From Gorsachius magnificus (lineage: Eukaryota > Chordata > Aves > Pelecaniformes > Ardeidae), in the NCBI GenBank assembly GCA_034008185.1, contig CM067109.1, positions 35,186,885 to 35,250,884 on the forward strand: DNA of 64,000 nt. The letters are read 5' to 3'. The notes beneath the pieces were generated by a model. The model searched no databases. It saw nothing but the letters and a program-made list of their open reading frames with translations, and was not told where the DNA came from. Within the stretch, counting starts at the first letter, position 1. Each line of letters starts with the position of its first letter. Shown in pieces: positions 10,454 to 23,600 of the stretch. The position numbers and the translations under genes were made by a program.

Positions 10454-12534
10454 CAATACCTTCAAATGGAGATGAAACTAAATGCAAAATCATACCAACA
10501 CATCCAAAAGTTAAATGATGTGTTATGGCTGAACCTAAATAAATGGCTTTTAAAATGTTATTTTTAAACAGTATGATGAATAAATTAATATTCTTCCAAG
10601 AATAAAATAAACTATTGAAAATTCCTCAGAGTGGTTTGTAAATGCATATATTTTAAAGTGAGTCTTGGGAACCACATACTTCAACAATTTTGATCTTATT
10701 CCTTTCTCTTTCCTGTATTTTCTGATCCAGTAAAAGGTCAAATTACATTGAGACCTGCCAATGGCCAGGATTGTCTCACTCAGTGTCTAATAAAACTATT
10801 CTAAAAAGAAAATTTGGAATTTTTTTCTTGTTTCAGAAGTCTTGCAGTACCATTTGCCTAAAAAAGTCCCCATCTTTCCTCTTCTTGATATGGAGACAAA
10901 AGATAACACAAGTAAAGAAGCACTTGTCCACTGAGCCACTTTCTCTTGGAAGATTTATTTTGACTAAAGAAAGAAAATCTCAACCCATAAAATTAATGTT
11001 AGGTTGTAGTTCATTCTCAAATCTCATTGAATTATTTTCATACGAAGTTTCTGCCTGATGCAATCCTGGGCAGCAACACAGGTAAAAACATTGCACTCAC
11101 AGGCTCTAATTCACAATTTTGTAAATAAAATATCTAAAATAATGGCAAATTTCACCTCCTTTCACCAACATTTTAACAAGAAAATTACAAGACAAAATGA
11201 TGTATAAACATAAGCATATGTTTATCATTAATATTATAGTAGTACCAATGTAATACAGAAAAGACAGTACACATTTCAGTTCTGGTAAAATCAGGTACCA
11301 TTAACTGCCTTCATACATATAGTCCTTTGTTAGACTATGCCTCTTGCAGTTCAGCAGAATCTGATCTCCTTGGACCAAGGGATCCATACAATTATGACAC
11401 CAAGGTTGACAAACCAGGATAGGTAACTGTTGAGACAATACTATGAATTAACTGCTCCGAAGGAGTAAGTTTATTGCTTAACCAACCAAATTGAGAAAAC
11501 TTTATGTTCCATTGGAAATATCAACATTCAAACCCCAAATGATTTGACAGTTTCCTTTGCATATTTGTGATCTCCTTGGAGATTATCATGCTTTGGAAAT
11601 TATCTGGGTTTAGGACTTTTCCATTAATATTTCCAAATTTCTTTCTGTGAGAGTTTTTTTTATGGAACACTTTTCCACTCATCTAAACAGCAAATAATCC
11701 ATCAAAACATAATAGTACTTTTTTAAAGACCTCTAAAAATCTGTCCCTCATAACTTTAACTGGCAACAAGTCTCATCATAGTCTTGGCAGTTCCTCTTTT
11801 CACCTTCTGAAGTTTTTCAAAACAATTGTCTCTTCTACAAGATAAATATACTTGTTATCACATAAGAATGCCAATTATTGGGCAGAAGGAAAAAAAAATA
11901 GACCACGTCTGAAAAGCACAGACACTTTTAAAATGAAAAGCTGGTTCACGAAAATCTTGCCCATTCGTACAAACTGTTTTTATGATAAACCAAGATTTTG
12001 TCAGACTTTGACATACAATCATATTACAAGTGATATATGCTATGGAGTGAGTAAGGTCTACACATGCAATTCCTGTGTGAGTCATACTACTTACAGAATA
12101 TTTGAAAATTTTCTCAGATGAGACAGCTATGAAAAGTCTGGAGCCACTATGCAAAGGGCAGCCAAGCCCTTTGCTTAAAAATTTTTATCTAAGTCTAATT
12201 GGCAGCAGAGTGATTTTTCTGTAGTTTAATATATTCACTGAGTGCAAAACAAAGATTATCCCTTTTCTGCACTCTATATATTCATCTCACGTATTAATGG
12301 CATATCACTTTTTTTTTTGCCTGTTTTGCCTTTAGTTTCTCTCAATGAAACTATATGTCACATACTATGACAAAGTCACTTTTCACCAACATTTTTCCCT
12401 TATTAATACAGCTTCTCTGGACTCTGCTGGCTAAAATTGTTATGCAATCAGCTTCTTGTGTAATTAAACTCCTATAGTAGTAGTGAGAACAACCTCTTAT
12501 ATGAAACTGTAGTGTGATCTTCTAGAACTTAGAA

Positions 12535-14263
12535 ATGGAAAGTCTATGGACATTGAAAGTAAGAACACAAAAAGCAGGAAGACTACAGAGATGCTGTTTG
12601 CCAGTCTATGGAGAAAATTCATGTGGCCAAAGCTCAATTAAAGATCAAGATTTTTTAAATATAATAGCAAAAGGAAGATCAGACATAACATTGGTCTGTT
12701 ACTTGACCAGGTTGGTCACCTCACAAATAGGGACAAAGAGACAAATGTAATACTTTTTCTACCTCTATCTTTAGCACCAGTGATGGCCCCTGGGACTCCC
12801 AGAGCCCTGTTTTGGGAAACTGCAACTGGGGGGATGATAAATTCCCAGCCAACTCTGAAGTTGTTCTATACTTGCTGCTACAGCTGGATACATATGTCTA
12901 CTGGGCCCAATGGGATTCATCCCAGGGTACTGAAAGAGCTGGGCAGTGTTATCATGAGATCTCTCCATTATTTTTCAGCAGTCTTGGGAACCTGGAGAGG
13001 TCCCAGTCAACTGGAAGCTGGAAAATCCCAGTTTTCAAGAAGGGTGAGAAGGAAGACCATGGTAATTACAGGCCTGTCAGTCTCACCTCAGTGCCAGGTA
13101 AGATTACAGAGAAGGTTATTCTAAGAAACAACGCAGTCATTGGTCATAGCCGACAGGAGTTCATGAGGGGAAAGTCCTCTTTAACTAACTTGATTTCCTT
13201 TTATGACAAGGCCACCCATCTAGTTGACTAAGGGAAGCCAGAGGGGTTTTTGAATTTTAGCAAGTTTTTAATACTGTCTCTCACAATATCCTTCTGGACA
13301 AAATGCCCAGCATCCAATTAAACAAGTCCACAATATGATGGATGAACAACTGGCTGAGGGGTTGGGCTTAAACAGTTATAGTAAAGGTAGTTACATTAGG
13401 CTGGTGGCCTGTCACTAATGGAGTTTGGCAGGGCTCAATTTTAGGGCCACTGCTGTTTAATGTTTTTATAAATTATCTAGATTCAGGAGTCAAATGTACA
13501 CCAACTAATTTTGCCAATGATATTAAATTGTGAGGAGTTGTGAACTCCCTCAAAGGTAGAGAGGCCTTCCAGAGACTTCTGGATAGAATAGAGAGCTGTG
13601 CAATCACTAGCCATATGAAATTTAACAAGAGAAAGTGACAGATTGTGCACCCAGCATGCCATAATCTTGGTTATACATCCAAACTGGGGGATAAGAGGCT
13701 GGAGAACAGCCCCACAGAAAGAGATCTGGGGGTTTGGGTTGATGGCAAGTTGAATATGAGTCAACAGCCTGCCCTGGCAACCAAAAGGGCTAATCATGTC
13801 CTGAGGTGCATCAAGCACAACATAGCTAGCCGGTCAAGGACGGTGTTTGTCCCACTCTACACCGCGCTGGTGCAGCCCCACCTCAAGTACTGTGTGCAGT
13901 AAATACACTTGAGAGTGTCTAAATGCAAGAAGGGTATCAAACTATTAGAATGTATCCAGAGGAGGGAGACCAAGGTGGTGAAAGGTCTCAAGGGCAAGAC
14001 TTACCAGGAGCGGCTGAGGTCACTTGATTGGTTCAGCTTGGAGAAGGCTGAGGGATGACCTCATTGCAGTCTACAGCTTCCTCAAGGGAGGCAGCAGAGG
14101 GGGAGGTGCTGATCTCCTCTCTCTGATGACCAGTGACAGGACACAGGGAGATAGAATGAAGCTGTGTCAGGGGAAGTTCAGATTGGATATTAAGAAAATG
14201 TTCTTCACTGGGAGTGTGGTCAGTCACTGGAACAGACTCTGCAGGGAAGGGGTCTGGATTTGA
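12535..14263 (+). pseudogene. CR1 ORF2 relic (RT and C-terminal domain)
   Basis: RT blocks can be read across shifting frames. These are STGPNGIHPRVLKELG near 12897-12945, VFKKGEKEDHGNYRPVSLTS near 13033-13090, HSRQEFMRGKSSLTNLISFY near 13145-13205, and NGVWQGSILGPLLFN (normally SGVPQG) near 13417-13460. The FAND motif at 13510-13521 stands where the catalytic FADD belongs, so the first catalytic Asp is Asn. Further on are GVWVDGKLNMSQQPALA and LVQPHLKYCVQ, and then HWNRLCREGV at the C terminus. It cannot encode an active reverse transcriptase. Confidence 0.88.
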
Positions 14264-14318
14264 TGATCCTTATGGGTCCCTTCCAACTTGAGATGTTCTG
14301 TGATTCTATGATTCTATG
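12535..14318 (+). mobile_element. CR1 retrotransposon, 5'-truncated, older subfamily
   Basis: Similarity to CR1 ORF2 begins in the linker between endonuclease and RT (SLWTLK, then DITLVCYLTRLVT) and continues through RT and the C-terminal region. The 3' UTR ends TGTGATTCTATGATTCTATG at 14318. The same subfamily features are seen in the minus-strand copy at 40831-43435. Many stops and frameshifts show it is long dead. Confidence 0.9.
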
Positions 14319-15289
14319 CACACCTCTAATGCAAATCTGGTTTCCCCAAGCAGGTACCAGGGTTCCCTCTTTGGTAATTTGTCTATCCACATGTAACTCA
14401 GATGTATCCAGGACAAAAAAAGTAAGTTATTGGCACAAATACAGCATGAGATGCCTTTGATTCACAAATTGTCTCTCCCAAAATGTCTCTGACTCTCTGG
14501 GAGACTGCTATGCCACCTATACACAGTGTACATGCTACATTTAGTACTACCAAAACATAAGCTGCAGAACTTCAGGGTAATCCCATGGTCTATATGGTAA
14601 TCAATTTTAGTAAGTTGGCTTATTTTGCTTCACAAAATAAAGACAAAATTGTAGATAAGAATTTCATTCTCTTTTCAAAGGACAATAACAAGAATCATGT
14701 AGTGGTCTGTCACACTGCCAAAAGGTTTTACTAACAAACCTGGATTAATGTTTTTCAATTCAATTTAACAGCTCTAACGAGCTGGCAAAGTCAAATTTAC
14801 AATAGCTGTAGAGAGTTTAATAACAAGGATGGCATCATTAAATATAGTTTTCATTTTTGTTTGTTTCCTTAATAGCTTAATGAGGGCTTCATTAAGAGCA
14901 CAAAAACAGCCACGCTGTGCTCAGCTAGCTTAGTTACTGATTCTGCTACTAACTGGCCATTAGTGAATGAATACCTAGGAGTATAGTAAACTCCTCTACA
15001 ACACCTCTCTGCTTCCAGCAAGTAGAAGCTCAGGAATTCAGTGTTTGAGATAACGTCTTACTACCAAACTGTCCCTGTTGAACATTCTGTCATGGATTTA
15101 CCCTACCACTTCTGGAAGCTTGAGTATAGTTTTGGCACCCACAGAATCCTCTGCCAGTAAACCCTATAAGGTAATGCACAAAGTGTCTGGCTGTCTCCTT
15201 TTGTTTTGAAATTGCCTCCTCCTGATGGGTTTCTCTGATACTTCTTAGGTCCTGCACTGAATAGAAATGGTCTCTCATTTATGTATTCT

Positions 15290-15540
15290 CTGCCACCATG
15301 ATGTTGCAGGCCTCCCTCATATTCCTCCTCAGTCTTCTCCTTTCCTGTCTAGAGACACTTGGTTTATTTAACTATTTCTTATTCAGATGATGTCCTAAAC
15401 TTTTTGTTGTTCCCTGTCATGTTCTCTGTATTTTTCTGACCATAATATACCCTTCAGTAATCAGAACCGCATGTAGTATTCAAGAAGTCTGCCTAGTTGT
15501 GCATTTTGTTTCACCTGCTCTTCATTTCCCTGGTGTTGAT
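15290..15540 (-). mobile_element. Possible very old CR1/L3-like 3' end fragment
   Basis: On the reverse strand the order of weak matches follows a CR1-like C-terminal region: a CAGTCTTCTCCTTTCCTGTC block, a TTTCTGACC block, then CAGAACCGCATGTAGTATTC. These resemble the CAGTCTTCTCTTCTCCAGGC and CAGAACTGGACACAGTATTC blocks of younger copies. There is no tail and identity is low. Chance pyrimidine-rich similarity is a real alternative. Confidence 0.3.
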
Positions 15541-16070
15541 AACATTCTACTTGTTCCCTCTGCACGTAGGACTTCACTGATGACCACTGATATCCTGTGA
15601 CTGCACTTTCACAGTGATTAGCTTCCTACTAAAAATTTTCATGTGACTATTATGAAAAAATTATTTTCTGTAAACTGTTTCTTCAGTATTGCTATGAGCT
15701 ATTACTCCTCTGTTATTTCTGCGGATCTTTCAGGCTGAAGACTACAGCTTCATCACATTCTTTTCAAAGAAATAGAAACAAGGAAAAGAAGCAGAAGATC
15801 AGTTAATCATGAACAAGGAAGTTACTTAAATGTCTTATAGGTAACATAAAGGTCAGGGACCTGCAGAAAGATAAAGATCTGGAAATGTTCCATTGTTCTG
15901 CAGAAGTGGAACTAAGGAGCAGTAAAAATAATCAAGCTCATGCAAGAACTAGTAGCTGATATCCCCCATGTTCCATTCAGATGTCCAGGAGAGATGACCA
16001 CTCATCTTAGATCTCTTTTATTAACAACCATAACCTAAAAAATAAACTACAATGCACCTTTTATTTCCAG

Positions 16071-16209
16071 ACGTCAAAGACATTCCTCCCAAAGTAATAG
16101 CCACGATTTCAGTATCTACTATTAAGTCATTTGCTGGAGGTCATGGACCAGTCATCACATCTCTCATTGCTTCTATTCTCCTAAATATGACCACAGAAAA
16201 AAGAATAAG
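16071..16209 (+). other. Candidate internal coding exon, 139 bp
   Basis: CACCTTTTATTTCCAG ends at 16070 (strong acceptor) and AATAAG|GTATTT follows at 16209/16210 (acceptable donor). Between them one frame is open throughout, entering after the first base of a codon and leaving two bases into another. The peptide begins DVKDIPPKVIATISVST and continues IKSFAGGHGPVITSLIASIL and LNMTTEKRI. The alternating hydrophobic/helical pattern could suit a helical-repeat protein, but I cannot name a family. No neighbouring exon with matching phase was found. This is the best candidate host exon in the window, and a chance open segment remains quite possible. Confidence 0.25.
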
Positions 16210-19200
16210 GTATTTTTTTAAAATAGAAATTACTTAATTTCCTGGGACTTTTGTTTGCTTGGGTTTTTCTCTCTAGTAGACATTGTATGTACTCATTTTT
16301 AAAATATACTGAATACTTTTCTTCATATTCAGCATCTTGTTTTCTCACCATTAAAACAAAGTCTGCTTCTTCATCTTGCTTTAAGTTGTCTTACGCAGTT
16401 GCACTGTCAAATTGCAATGGCAGTTCTTATGAGGCAACAAAGAAAAGAAAAATCAGCTGAGATTTTTTTAGAGAGGATCATGATTGTTGAATGTCTTTGT
16501 CTGTATAAAATAACACATACATGAAGGAGGAAAATCTTCCATGCTGAATTTTACCACTCACATATGTTTGACTAAGCTTCTTTATTTTATTATATCCCTG
16601 CATTTGTACCGTCTACAAAGTTAAGCAAACTGGATACAAATAAATTACACCCTGGGATGGAGTTATCCAGCTCAGATTTTATAGAATTGATCTTGGAAAC
16701 ACTGATTGTGTTTCCTCAGTCTTTTGGACATTGCATCACATACCAGATTACAATATCACAAATTGGATGGGTGCATATCAACAGAAATACATTTTCATAT
16801 ATACATTTATATTAAGTTAATATTAGTATACTTGAACTTAAAAATCCAAAGCCATTTGCAAATCATTCAGCATAGGTCATACAGAATCATGCACATGAGT
16901 AGATCCATGGACAGCAGCTGACCTGCTCAGGCAAAAAGCAGCCTAATCACTAAAATAAATGAGAAACCTTCAATGGCTTCAGTGGGGTTTAAATCATGTT
17001 TAAATTTATTATTAAAATAACTGACTGATTCAAAACCTGTCTCTATCTATTAGTTAAATTTGTTAGGCATTATGTGAAATACTAGAAGTGGGAGCCATGA
17101 CATGTAAAAAGTCAATATTAATCAGATAGAAACTGTCAGGCAAAAGAAAAATAGCATCATATATCTCTCATTAAACACAGAATCAAACACAGGAAATATA
17201 TTGCATTTGTCAAACAAATAGAATACATATAGGTACAAACTACACACCAACATCACATTCACTGCAGTTTCATTAGGAGGGAATATTGGTCAGAACTCAG
17301 CATGTATTTAATTATTTAATAAAATTCTGCTTGTCGTCAGACAAACCAGTTACAAATTTTGGTCAACATCACTATACCTTTTCAGATGGTTGTTTTCAAA
17401 TCCAAATTCTTAAAATTGGTGATAACTTATTAGGTCCCGTTTTAGGAAATAGTTCAAAAGAGCAAATACAATGTCATGGAAAACTTAATTTCATTATGTT
17501 TTTCACTTCTGTGTCTACCATCTGCTATAAACTGCTTGAGTAGTTCTTGTCATACAATGTAGTGGGCTAGTAAACCTTAATATTTCTTTCTTAATACTCC
17601 AACATATTCTATAAATTATTATCTCTTGTAATAGTATAGCTTTCTCAAGAAAAAAGAGAATTTAAATGGCCTTCATCATCCCAGATAACTGATTTGATGA
17701 CTAGATTATTTAATAGATTCCCAGTCTAGCATTTCCATGAAACTACCTCTTGGTTTTCTTTGGTTTTTTATACCAACATGTAAATAAGGAACATACCCTT
17801 GTAGACCAAAAGGATTTTTTTTATAAGCACAAACTGTTCTTCAAAGAAAACGCTCTTATCTTTGTCATAACCAAAAGTTTCTGACTCTCCCAAAAATTAA
17901 ATCTGCTTCACTCCAAGCTAAATGTATACATTCAGATGTTTCATGGAACTGAAGACATTTGCGCACCTTAGACTTGCTGAGGATTCTTAACTTACACAGA
18001 CATAGTTGTCTAGTACACAGTGTACAGAATATCCAAATAACATTTACTTAGGTTTTACTCTTAATGTTTAAAAACTGAAATTGCATTTTCAATTCAATTG
18101 AAGTTGCAGGGGTGTCAGGGACAGTTAGGTAGATATTGTTTATATTCCCATTTCTCTATTAAACATTGTATCTTGTTCAATTAGATTTTCTTCATAAGTT
18201 CATTTACATTTAAATTTCTCCAATCAGCGATAAACATCATAGCACAGCATAACAGAACAGGCAGGTGGAAGCATACAGAATGTCCGTGCTGAACAGGGCT
18301 TTACTCTCTGCTTGAGCAGTAAGATCAAAGTCTGTTTTATTATTTGATATTGCTGCCCTTGAGGGCACAGCTATAAACTTTCTCAGATTGTATCATTGCT
18401 TTGTTAGTGATATAAATGCCAATTTACTTCAAATGAAACAGAATTCTGAGATCAATGGCAAGAATTACGGTGAGGAAAAAAGGCAAGACTTGCCAGCTGT
18501 CACAAATCTGTGGTCAGTGTAGAAGGTGTTTGTACAGTTTCCCACTCAATTTGAAACATTTGGTGTCAATTTATAAATTGCAAAACCTGCCAGCCCTCCC
18601 TGTAAGATTCTTAACCTGCAGCACATAAAAACAAAATTTCCTTGAATGTTTCACTCAAATCACAGCAATAGGAAATATAAGCAAGAAAGATTTACTAGGC
18701 ATTCAAGAAAATCTGTGTGTATGGAGGGGTGAATAAATACATGTGAAAGAGAGTGTTTGTCTCTAAATTGCAATATGACTAAATAATCACTGTAAGAAAA
18801 GACCCTAAAATACTAAAATCAGAATTGTATATTTCAGGCCAAAGAAACAGTAGAAAAATAAATTGTTGTGTTTGGAACATACTATGATATTTTGTTTGAT
18901 GCTGTAGTGAGACAGCAGCAATAAGCCAGTTGGAGGGAAGCCTGATTCACAGGGTGTAGCCAGTTAATGCTTATGGTATTGCAGGCAATTTCAGCAAGAT
19001 ACATGCTGAAGCAACCTGTACTTTCAATAGTATATCTGAATTTCCCATAAAAACTCACTCTAAACAATTTAATTGAAAGAAAAAGCTCACAAATATACTT
19101 TTTATTTGATATGGAAGAAAAATAATTTTAGAGAAGCTGTTTAACAGTGCTCTTAACACATATTGGTTAGAGGCTTGTTAAAAGTCACATTTTATAAAAA

Positions 19201-19819
19201 AAAAAACACACAGCTACAGAAATAAAATTACCAGTCTTGTATAAAATGGAAATTGTACTTCTTATTGCTAAAATTTATAACATCACGTATCTAATGATCT
19301 ACACTGAAGTAAGGAATCTAGTTGTGTACACATGCCCTAAGGATATAGAAAATCATCAATTCAAGAGGTTTTTCTCATGGATTTTAGCAGTTCTGAGTAA
19401 CTGGAAGTTTGTCCTGTGTCCTATGTACCAGATTATTTTCTTTTTCTTATGTGGTAGTGCTACCCTCTCTGAGACTTCTTACAAGGATCGCTGTTTACAG
19501 GAAGTTTAGAATCTCCAAGTCATCTTATATGTCTGAATGATGCCAAGTATCTGTGGCAATACTTGTGAGAGGATAGATTCTAAGCTTCTAAAAGAGAAGG
19601 CTGGACTGGATTCAAAGCAAATGAGAAAATATAATTTAAAAAAAAGAAAGACGACACAATGATCAAAACTCTCCTCTTAATTTCATCACCAAATATGTGT
19701 GATTTGTGCAAATGCTGTGATAACCACTTCCTAAATTTCCAAGTAATTTCTAAATTACTTGGACTTATTGAGCTGCTTGTATCCAATGGCACATAAGTAG
19801 TGATCCTGACTTACTGGGT

Positions 19820-20058
19820 TTACTGGGTTTAGCTGGGATATACCTTCTTCATAGCAGCCTGTAGTAAGCTATCTTCTAGATTTGTGACCAGAACAATGCT
19901 GGTACCATACTAATGTTTTAGCTATTGCTGGACAACTCTTGCATGGACTCAAAGCCTTATCTGTTTCTCACTGTAGCCTCCTGTATGAAATAGGCAGGGG
20001 GCAGGTAAGATTATGTGTAGGGAGATATTCCATACTATATAACATCATGCAATAGAAA
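19820..20058 (+). mobile_element. Decayed family-A LTR, 5' half
   Basis: The order of blocks matches the start of the family-A LTR: ACTGGGTTTAGCTGGGATA, TTCTTCATAGCAGC, ATGTTTTAGCTATTGCTG, CAAAGCC, GCAGGGGGCAGG and ATTCCATACTATATAACATC. It is far more diverged than the other copies, with a small duplication (TTACTGGGTT/TACTGGGTT) at its left edge. The 3' half is absent or unrecognisable, and no target duplication can be assigned. Confidence 0.7.
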
Positions 20059-20126
20059 AGGACCTAGATCTACTGCTTCTGCTTATCACAGTCTATTTCT
20101 CCAACAGGTTTTCTAAGTGTTTGAAA

Positions 20127-20176
20127 GTTTAATCATATTTGTTCTTTTCCTGTTTAATCATATTTGTTCTTTTCCA
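20127..20176. repeat. 25-bp tandem duplication
   Basis: GTTTAATCATATTTGTTCTT plus TTCCT is followed by the same 25 bp with a single difference at the last base (T to A). The near identity points to a recent replication-slippage event. No coding or regulatory meaning is evident. Confidence 0.9.
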
Positions 20177-20531
20177 GTAAAAAACATTGCTTTATAGCAG
20201 TGTTAGTTAAAGTGAGAGCATAACAGAATGATCAGATATCACTGCTGAAAAAAATAACAATAATCTCATTAACCACTATCTCATACTTATATTTTAGTTT
20301 CTAAAAGCCTGTTCCATTCTTGCAATCACATTGAAACACACAAGTCTGCTTTGAAAAGGTTACCAACTCAGCTATGCATGTTTTTATTTTCCATTACTGT
20401 GAAATGCATTTGAATATTTTATGTCATCTACTTACAACTACGAAGAAAAAGAAAAAAAAGAAAAGAACAAACAAGGAGCAAATATGTCACTGTTTAATAT
20501 TTTTTTCCCTTGGTAAGCAAAAAATCCTGTC

Positions 20532-20665
20532 CATAGAATCATAGAATGTTTTGGGTTGGAAGGGACCCCTAGAGGTCATCTAGTCCAACCCCCCTGCAGT
20601 GAGCAGGGACACCGCTAACTAGATCAGGTTGCTCAGAGCCCCATCCAACCTGTCCTTCAATGTTC
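20532..20665 (-). mobile_element. CR1 3' end fragment, 134 bp
   Basis: It starts CATAGAATCATAGAATG and carries the same 3' UTR as the young CR1 subfamily: GGAAGGGACCCCTAGAGGTC, then GAGCAGGGACACCGCTAACT. It breaks off in the last codons of ORF2 at about 20665. This is a strongly 5'-truncated insertion. Confidence 0.9.
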
Positions 20666-20668
20666 ATG

Positions 20669-23600
20669 ACCTTTTCAATCCTTTTGAAATCCTTAGAGAA
20701 TTTTTTTACACCTTTTTTCTTATTTTTCTTTCATAAACATAGCTCAATTCTAGACTATTTTACAGAAAATCTGTAAGATGTTGGAAGCCAAAGCATGTCA
20801 GACATATTACAGAAATATTTTTGAAGGAAGTTACTAAGGCACTAGTACATTTCAAGAAACAGTGAGGAGGGGTGGAAAAGTAAAACAAAGATAATTTCTA
20901 CTGCCATTTCAATAACAAGTAATAAGAAATCTTTTAACTTACAGTTCTTGAGATTTAATAGTTTCTAAACACTTTTCCAGTTAATAAATGGAAAGGAGAG
21001 TAAACATTGCTTAGGTATATATATGAAGGGGAAAGTAGAAAGAAAAAGCCATTGTCCTAACATGCAATATATCAGGAAAACTTATATAAAACATTGTAAC
21101 TTCCCACTTAGAACCAGATGGCCTGACAGACTTCAAAGTGCTGTATCCTTTTGTCTCTCTGTTCTAACAGATCCTGCTCAGAAAAGAAATTAAGGTTTTT
21201 CTTTCTGTTTTCAACACAAGTGTCAAACTCCTGCCTTCCACACCCAAATAAAACTATAACCATGTGGTTATAGCATTCACCTCAGGGAGAGGATAGAAGG
21301 ATTATATTTTCCCATCTGACTTCTATGTAAAGCACTTCATTGGGATTTCAGAATGCAGCAAGCTCTGTAGAATTTAAGTTATACATGTGATTAAAGGATT
21401 AAATTCAAGACTTATATAGTTATGTCTGTGCCTGTGTGCACTATAACAGACAGTTCCCTGGCTGGTGCAGGAACTGCCTAGTGAGGCTCTGCACAGGAGA
21501 GGCAACAGGTAGCTGGAGGCAATGGACCAGCTTGGAATAGGGAGACTGACTAACTGCTAGACAGGTTTGCACCAAACTGTTCGTCTGATTTTTACAGGAG
21601 TTCTCCAGGTGGGAGCAGTCCTGGACTACTCCCAAGCAGCCCCAGCTGGGCCCAGCACTATTTATTTGCACATATATACTAACTCCCTGGGTCAAGAATC
21701 TGGGTGTCTCAGCCAGCGCCCCGGGGGAACCTTGCTGCAGAATTGGCCAGGCTCTGCATCCAGATGAGGCCCTTGTGAATAGTCAGTTGAAACCACTCCT
21801 GTAAATGCAGTTTACACAGGCCAGTCTTTTGTAGATTGTTAAGATAACTGGGAGATATTTTGTAGTAGCATTCATCATGTAAGAATATTATGAAACCTTT
21901 TAAGCAATTTTGGAGAGTTTTAGACCTCAGTTAGGCTTGGAGCGACCTACGTACTGAAGTGCTTGGGCTGGCGGATGGAGAACTATGTATGTAGAGAGGT
22001 ATATGTACAAGCTGCTTTGTAGTTAGCAGATCAAGCCATCTGAAAGTTAAGTACAAAAGAAATTCTCCCAAGTTCTTGCACCTGCATCCTTACAGATGTT
22101 TGTCTCATATAGTGATTTACATCGATAGAGGTTGAATACCAAGTGACTGTAAAAGCTACCAAATTGGAGCAATATAAATGAGTTTACTGATTACAGAGAG
22201 GAAAGAGGAATCTCATGTTTGATCAACGTAGGTGACAGAATTTTATAGAAAGACCATTAAAGATCCTTTAAGATGTTACAAGATATTTTTTCATACCTGT
22301 TCTTCCTACAAAATCATTAATCTTTCTATTGTTTGTGTGCCACAGTAGAAACGAGAAATAAAATAATCTGATTGTTCTGCAAGGAAACTCAGAAGTATGC
22401 CATAGAAAACAGCACACTTACCCCAGTCCTGAAAAATTTTGGATTATCCACAAGAAACTAAGGCATATTAACAGAGATCCTGTGCTTCTGTGTTAGCCAC
22501 AGGCAATCTGTTCTGAGTAGGAACTGAATAAGGCTCCCCAGAACTAAAAAGATTTAACACAGAGAGCAACGGTGGAAGAAGTAACGTGGAAGACCTCAAG
22601 GAAAAGTTATGACAAGGTTTTGTGTTTTTCATCATCCTCGGACTGTGAAGCCCATCAAAACCTCACAGAAACTGCTGAGTATCTGCAGCTTCCCACTGTT
22701 CAAATTCAACAGTGCTGCCCTGATGATTGGCCAAAAGAAAGGAGAGGAAAGGGTTGCCCACTTCCTTGTGACAGATTTGTGAGAAATATTTCAATGACTG
22801 CCAGCATCTAGAATTTGGCATAAAGCAGCCATTGATAAGATAATGACCTGACAATGAAGTAATATACAGAATCGATCCTTTTTTTTCTCACCCAAGAGCC
22901 TGTAGGACACAGGAATGATGATACAGATAGTCTGCAATGGTTTTCGTATCTGTAAAAGAACTGCCGAACAAAGGGAAAGCCTTCCAAGAAAACAAGTGAC
23001 TACCGGAAATTGCAATATAATTTAAAAAAGATATTTAGAAAATCAACTAAAAATTGATTTTTTAATTAATTAAATCCTACTGTTTAAATTTGCAGGAATT
23101 ATGTAAAAACAGACAAAAACATTGTAGATTTAAATTCTTTCTTTATTTATAACAACAGTGTTAGCATGTATAATGAATGGCAAAGGGACTGCTGTGGCAA
23201 GTCACCTCAACTCTGCCAGGAAACATCCTTTTCCTTCATGAAGGAGTACCTGGATTTAAAAGTGTCCACATTGAACTCAGTGGACATTTTGTCTAAAAAG
23301 GAGCAATACTGCTGGAATTTGCATGTTGTTTAACACTGTGATAAACTAAAGGCATTACTACCTCTCTCAGAGAAACCATTTTTATTTTAGTTTTAACTAC
23401 ACCAAGCAATGAAAAACATATAAATATATGTCTCATTTTTGTTGTTTTCTAAAAGCATCTTAGGAGCATATATGAAAATTTTGAGGAACCATTTGTCAAA
23501 ATTGCTACTACGTTTTCAGGTCATAAAATTCAGCTATTTTTCTGGTCTTAACCTGCATTTGGTAGATCTGGATTTTTCACATTAAAACATTTGGATAAAT

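Larger units (their letters stand above)
8313..12534. other. AT-rich intergenic or intronic DNA
   Basis: Apart from two weak candidate exons (8573-8709 and about 9047-9195) and a perfect hairpin at 10430-10453, nothing can be assigned. A GC-richer patch at about 9580-9740 has no recognisable repeat end. Confidence 0.5.
14319..19819. other. AT-rich intergenic or intronic DNA
   Basis: Mostly featureless. It contains a possible ancient CR1-like fragment (15290-15540) and one splice-flanked open segment (16071-16209). No other gene, RNA or repeat end is supported. Confidence 0.5.

Noticed and set aside
22572..22811. 79-codon open frame with several charged residues
   Set aside because: No splice or promoter context, no family features, and an overlapping minus-strand frame of similar length.
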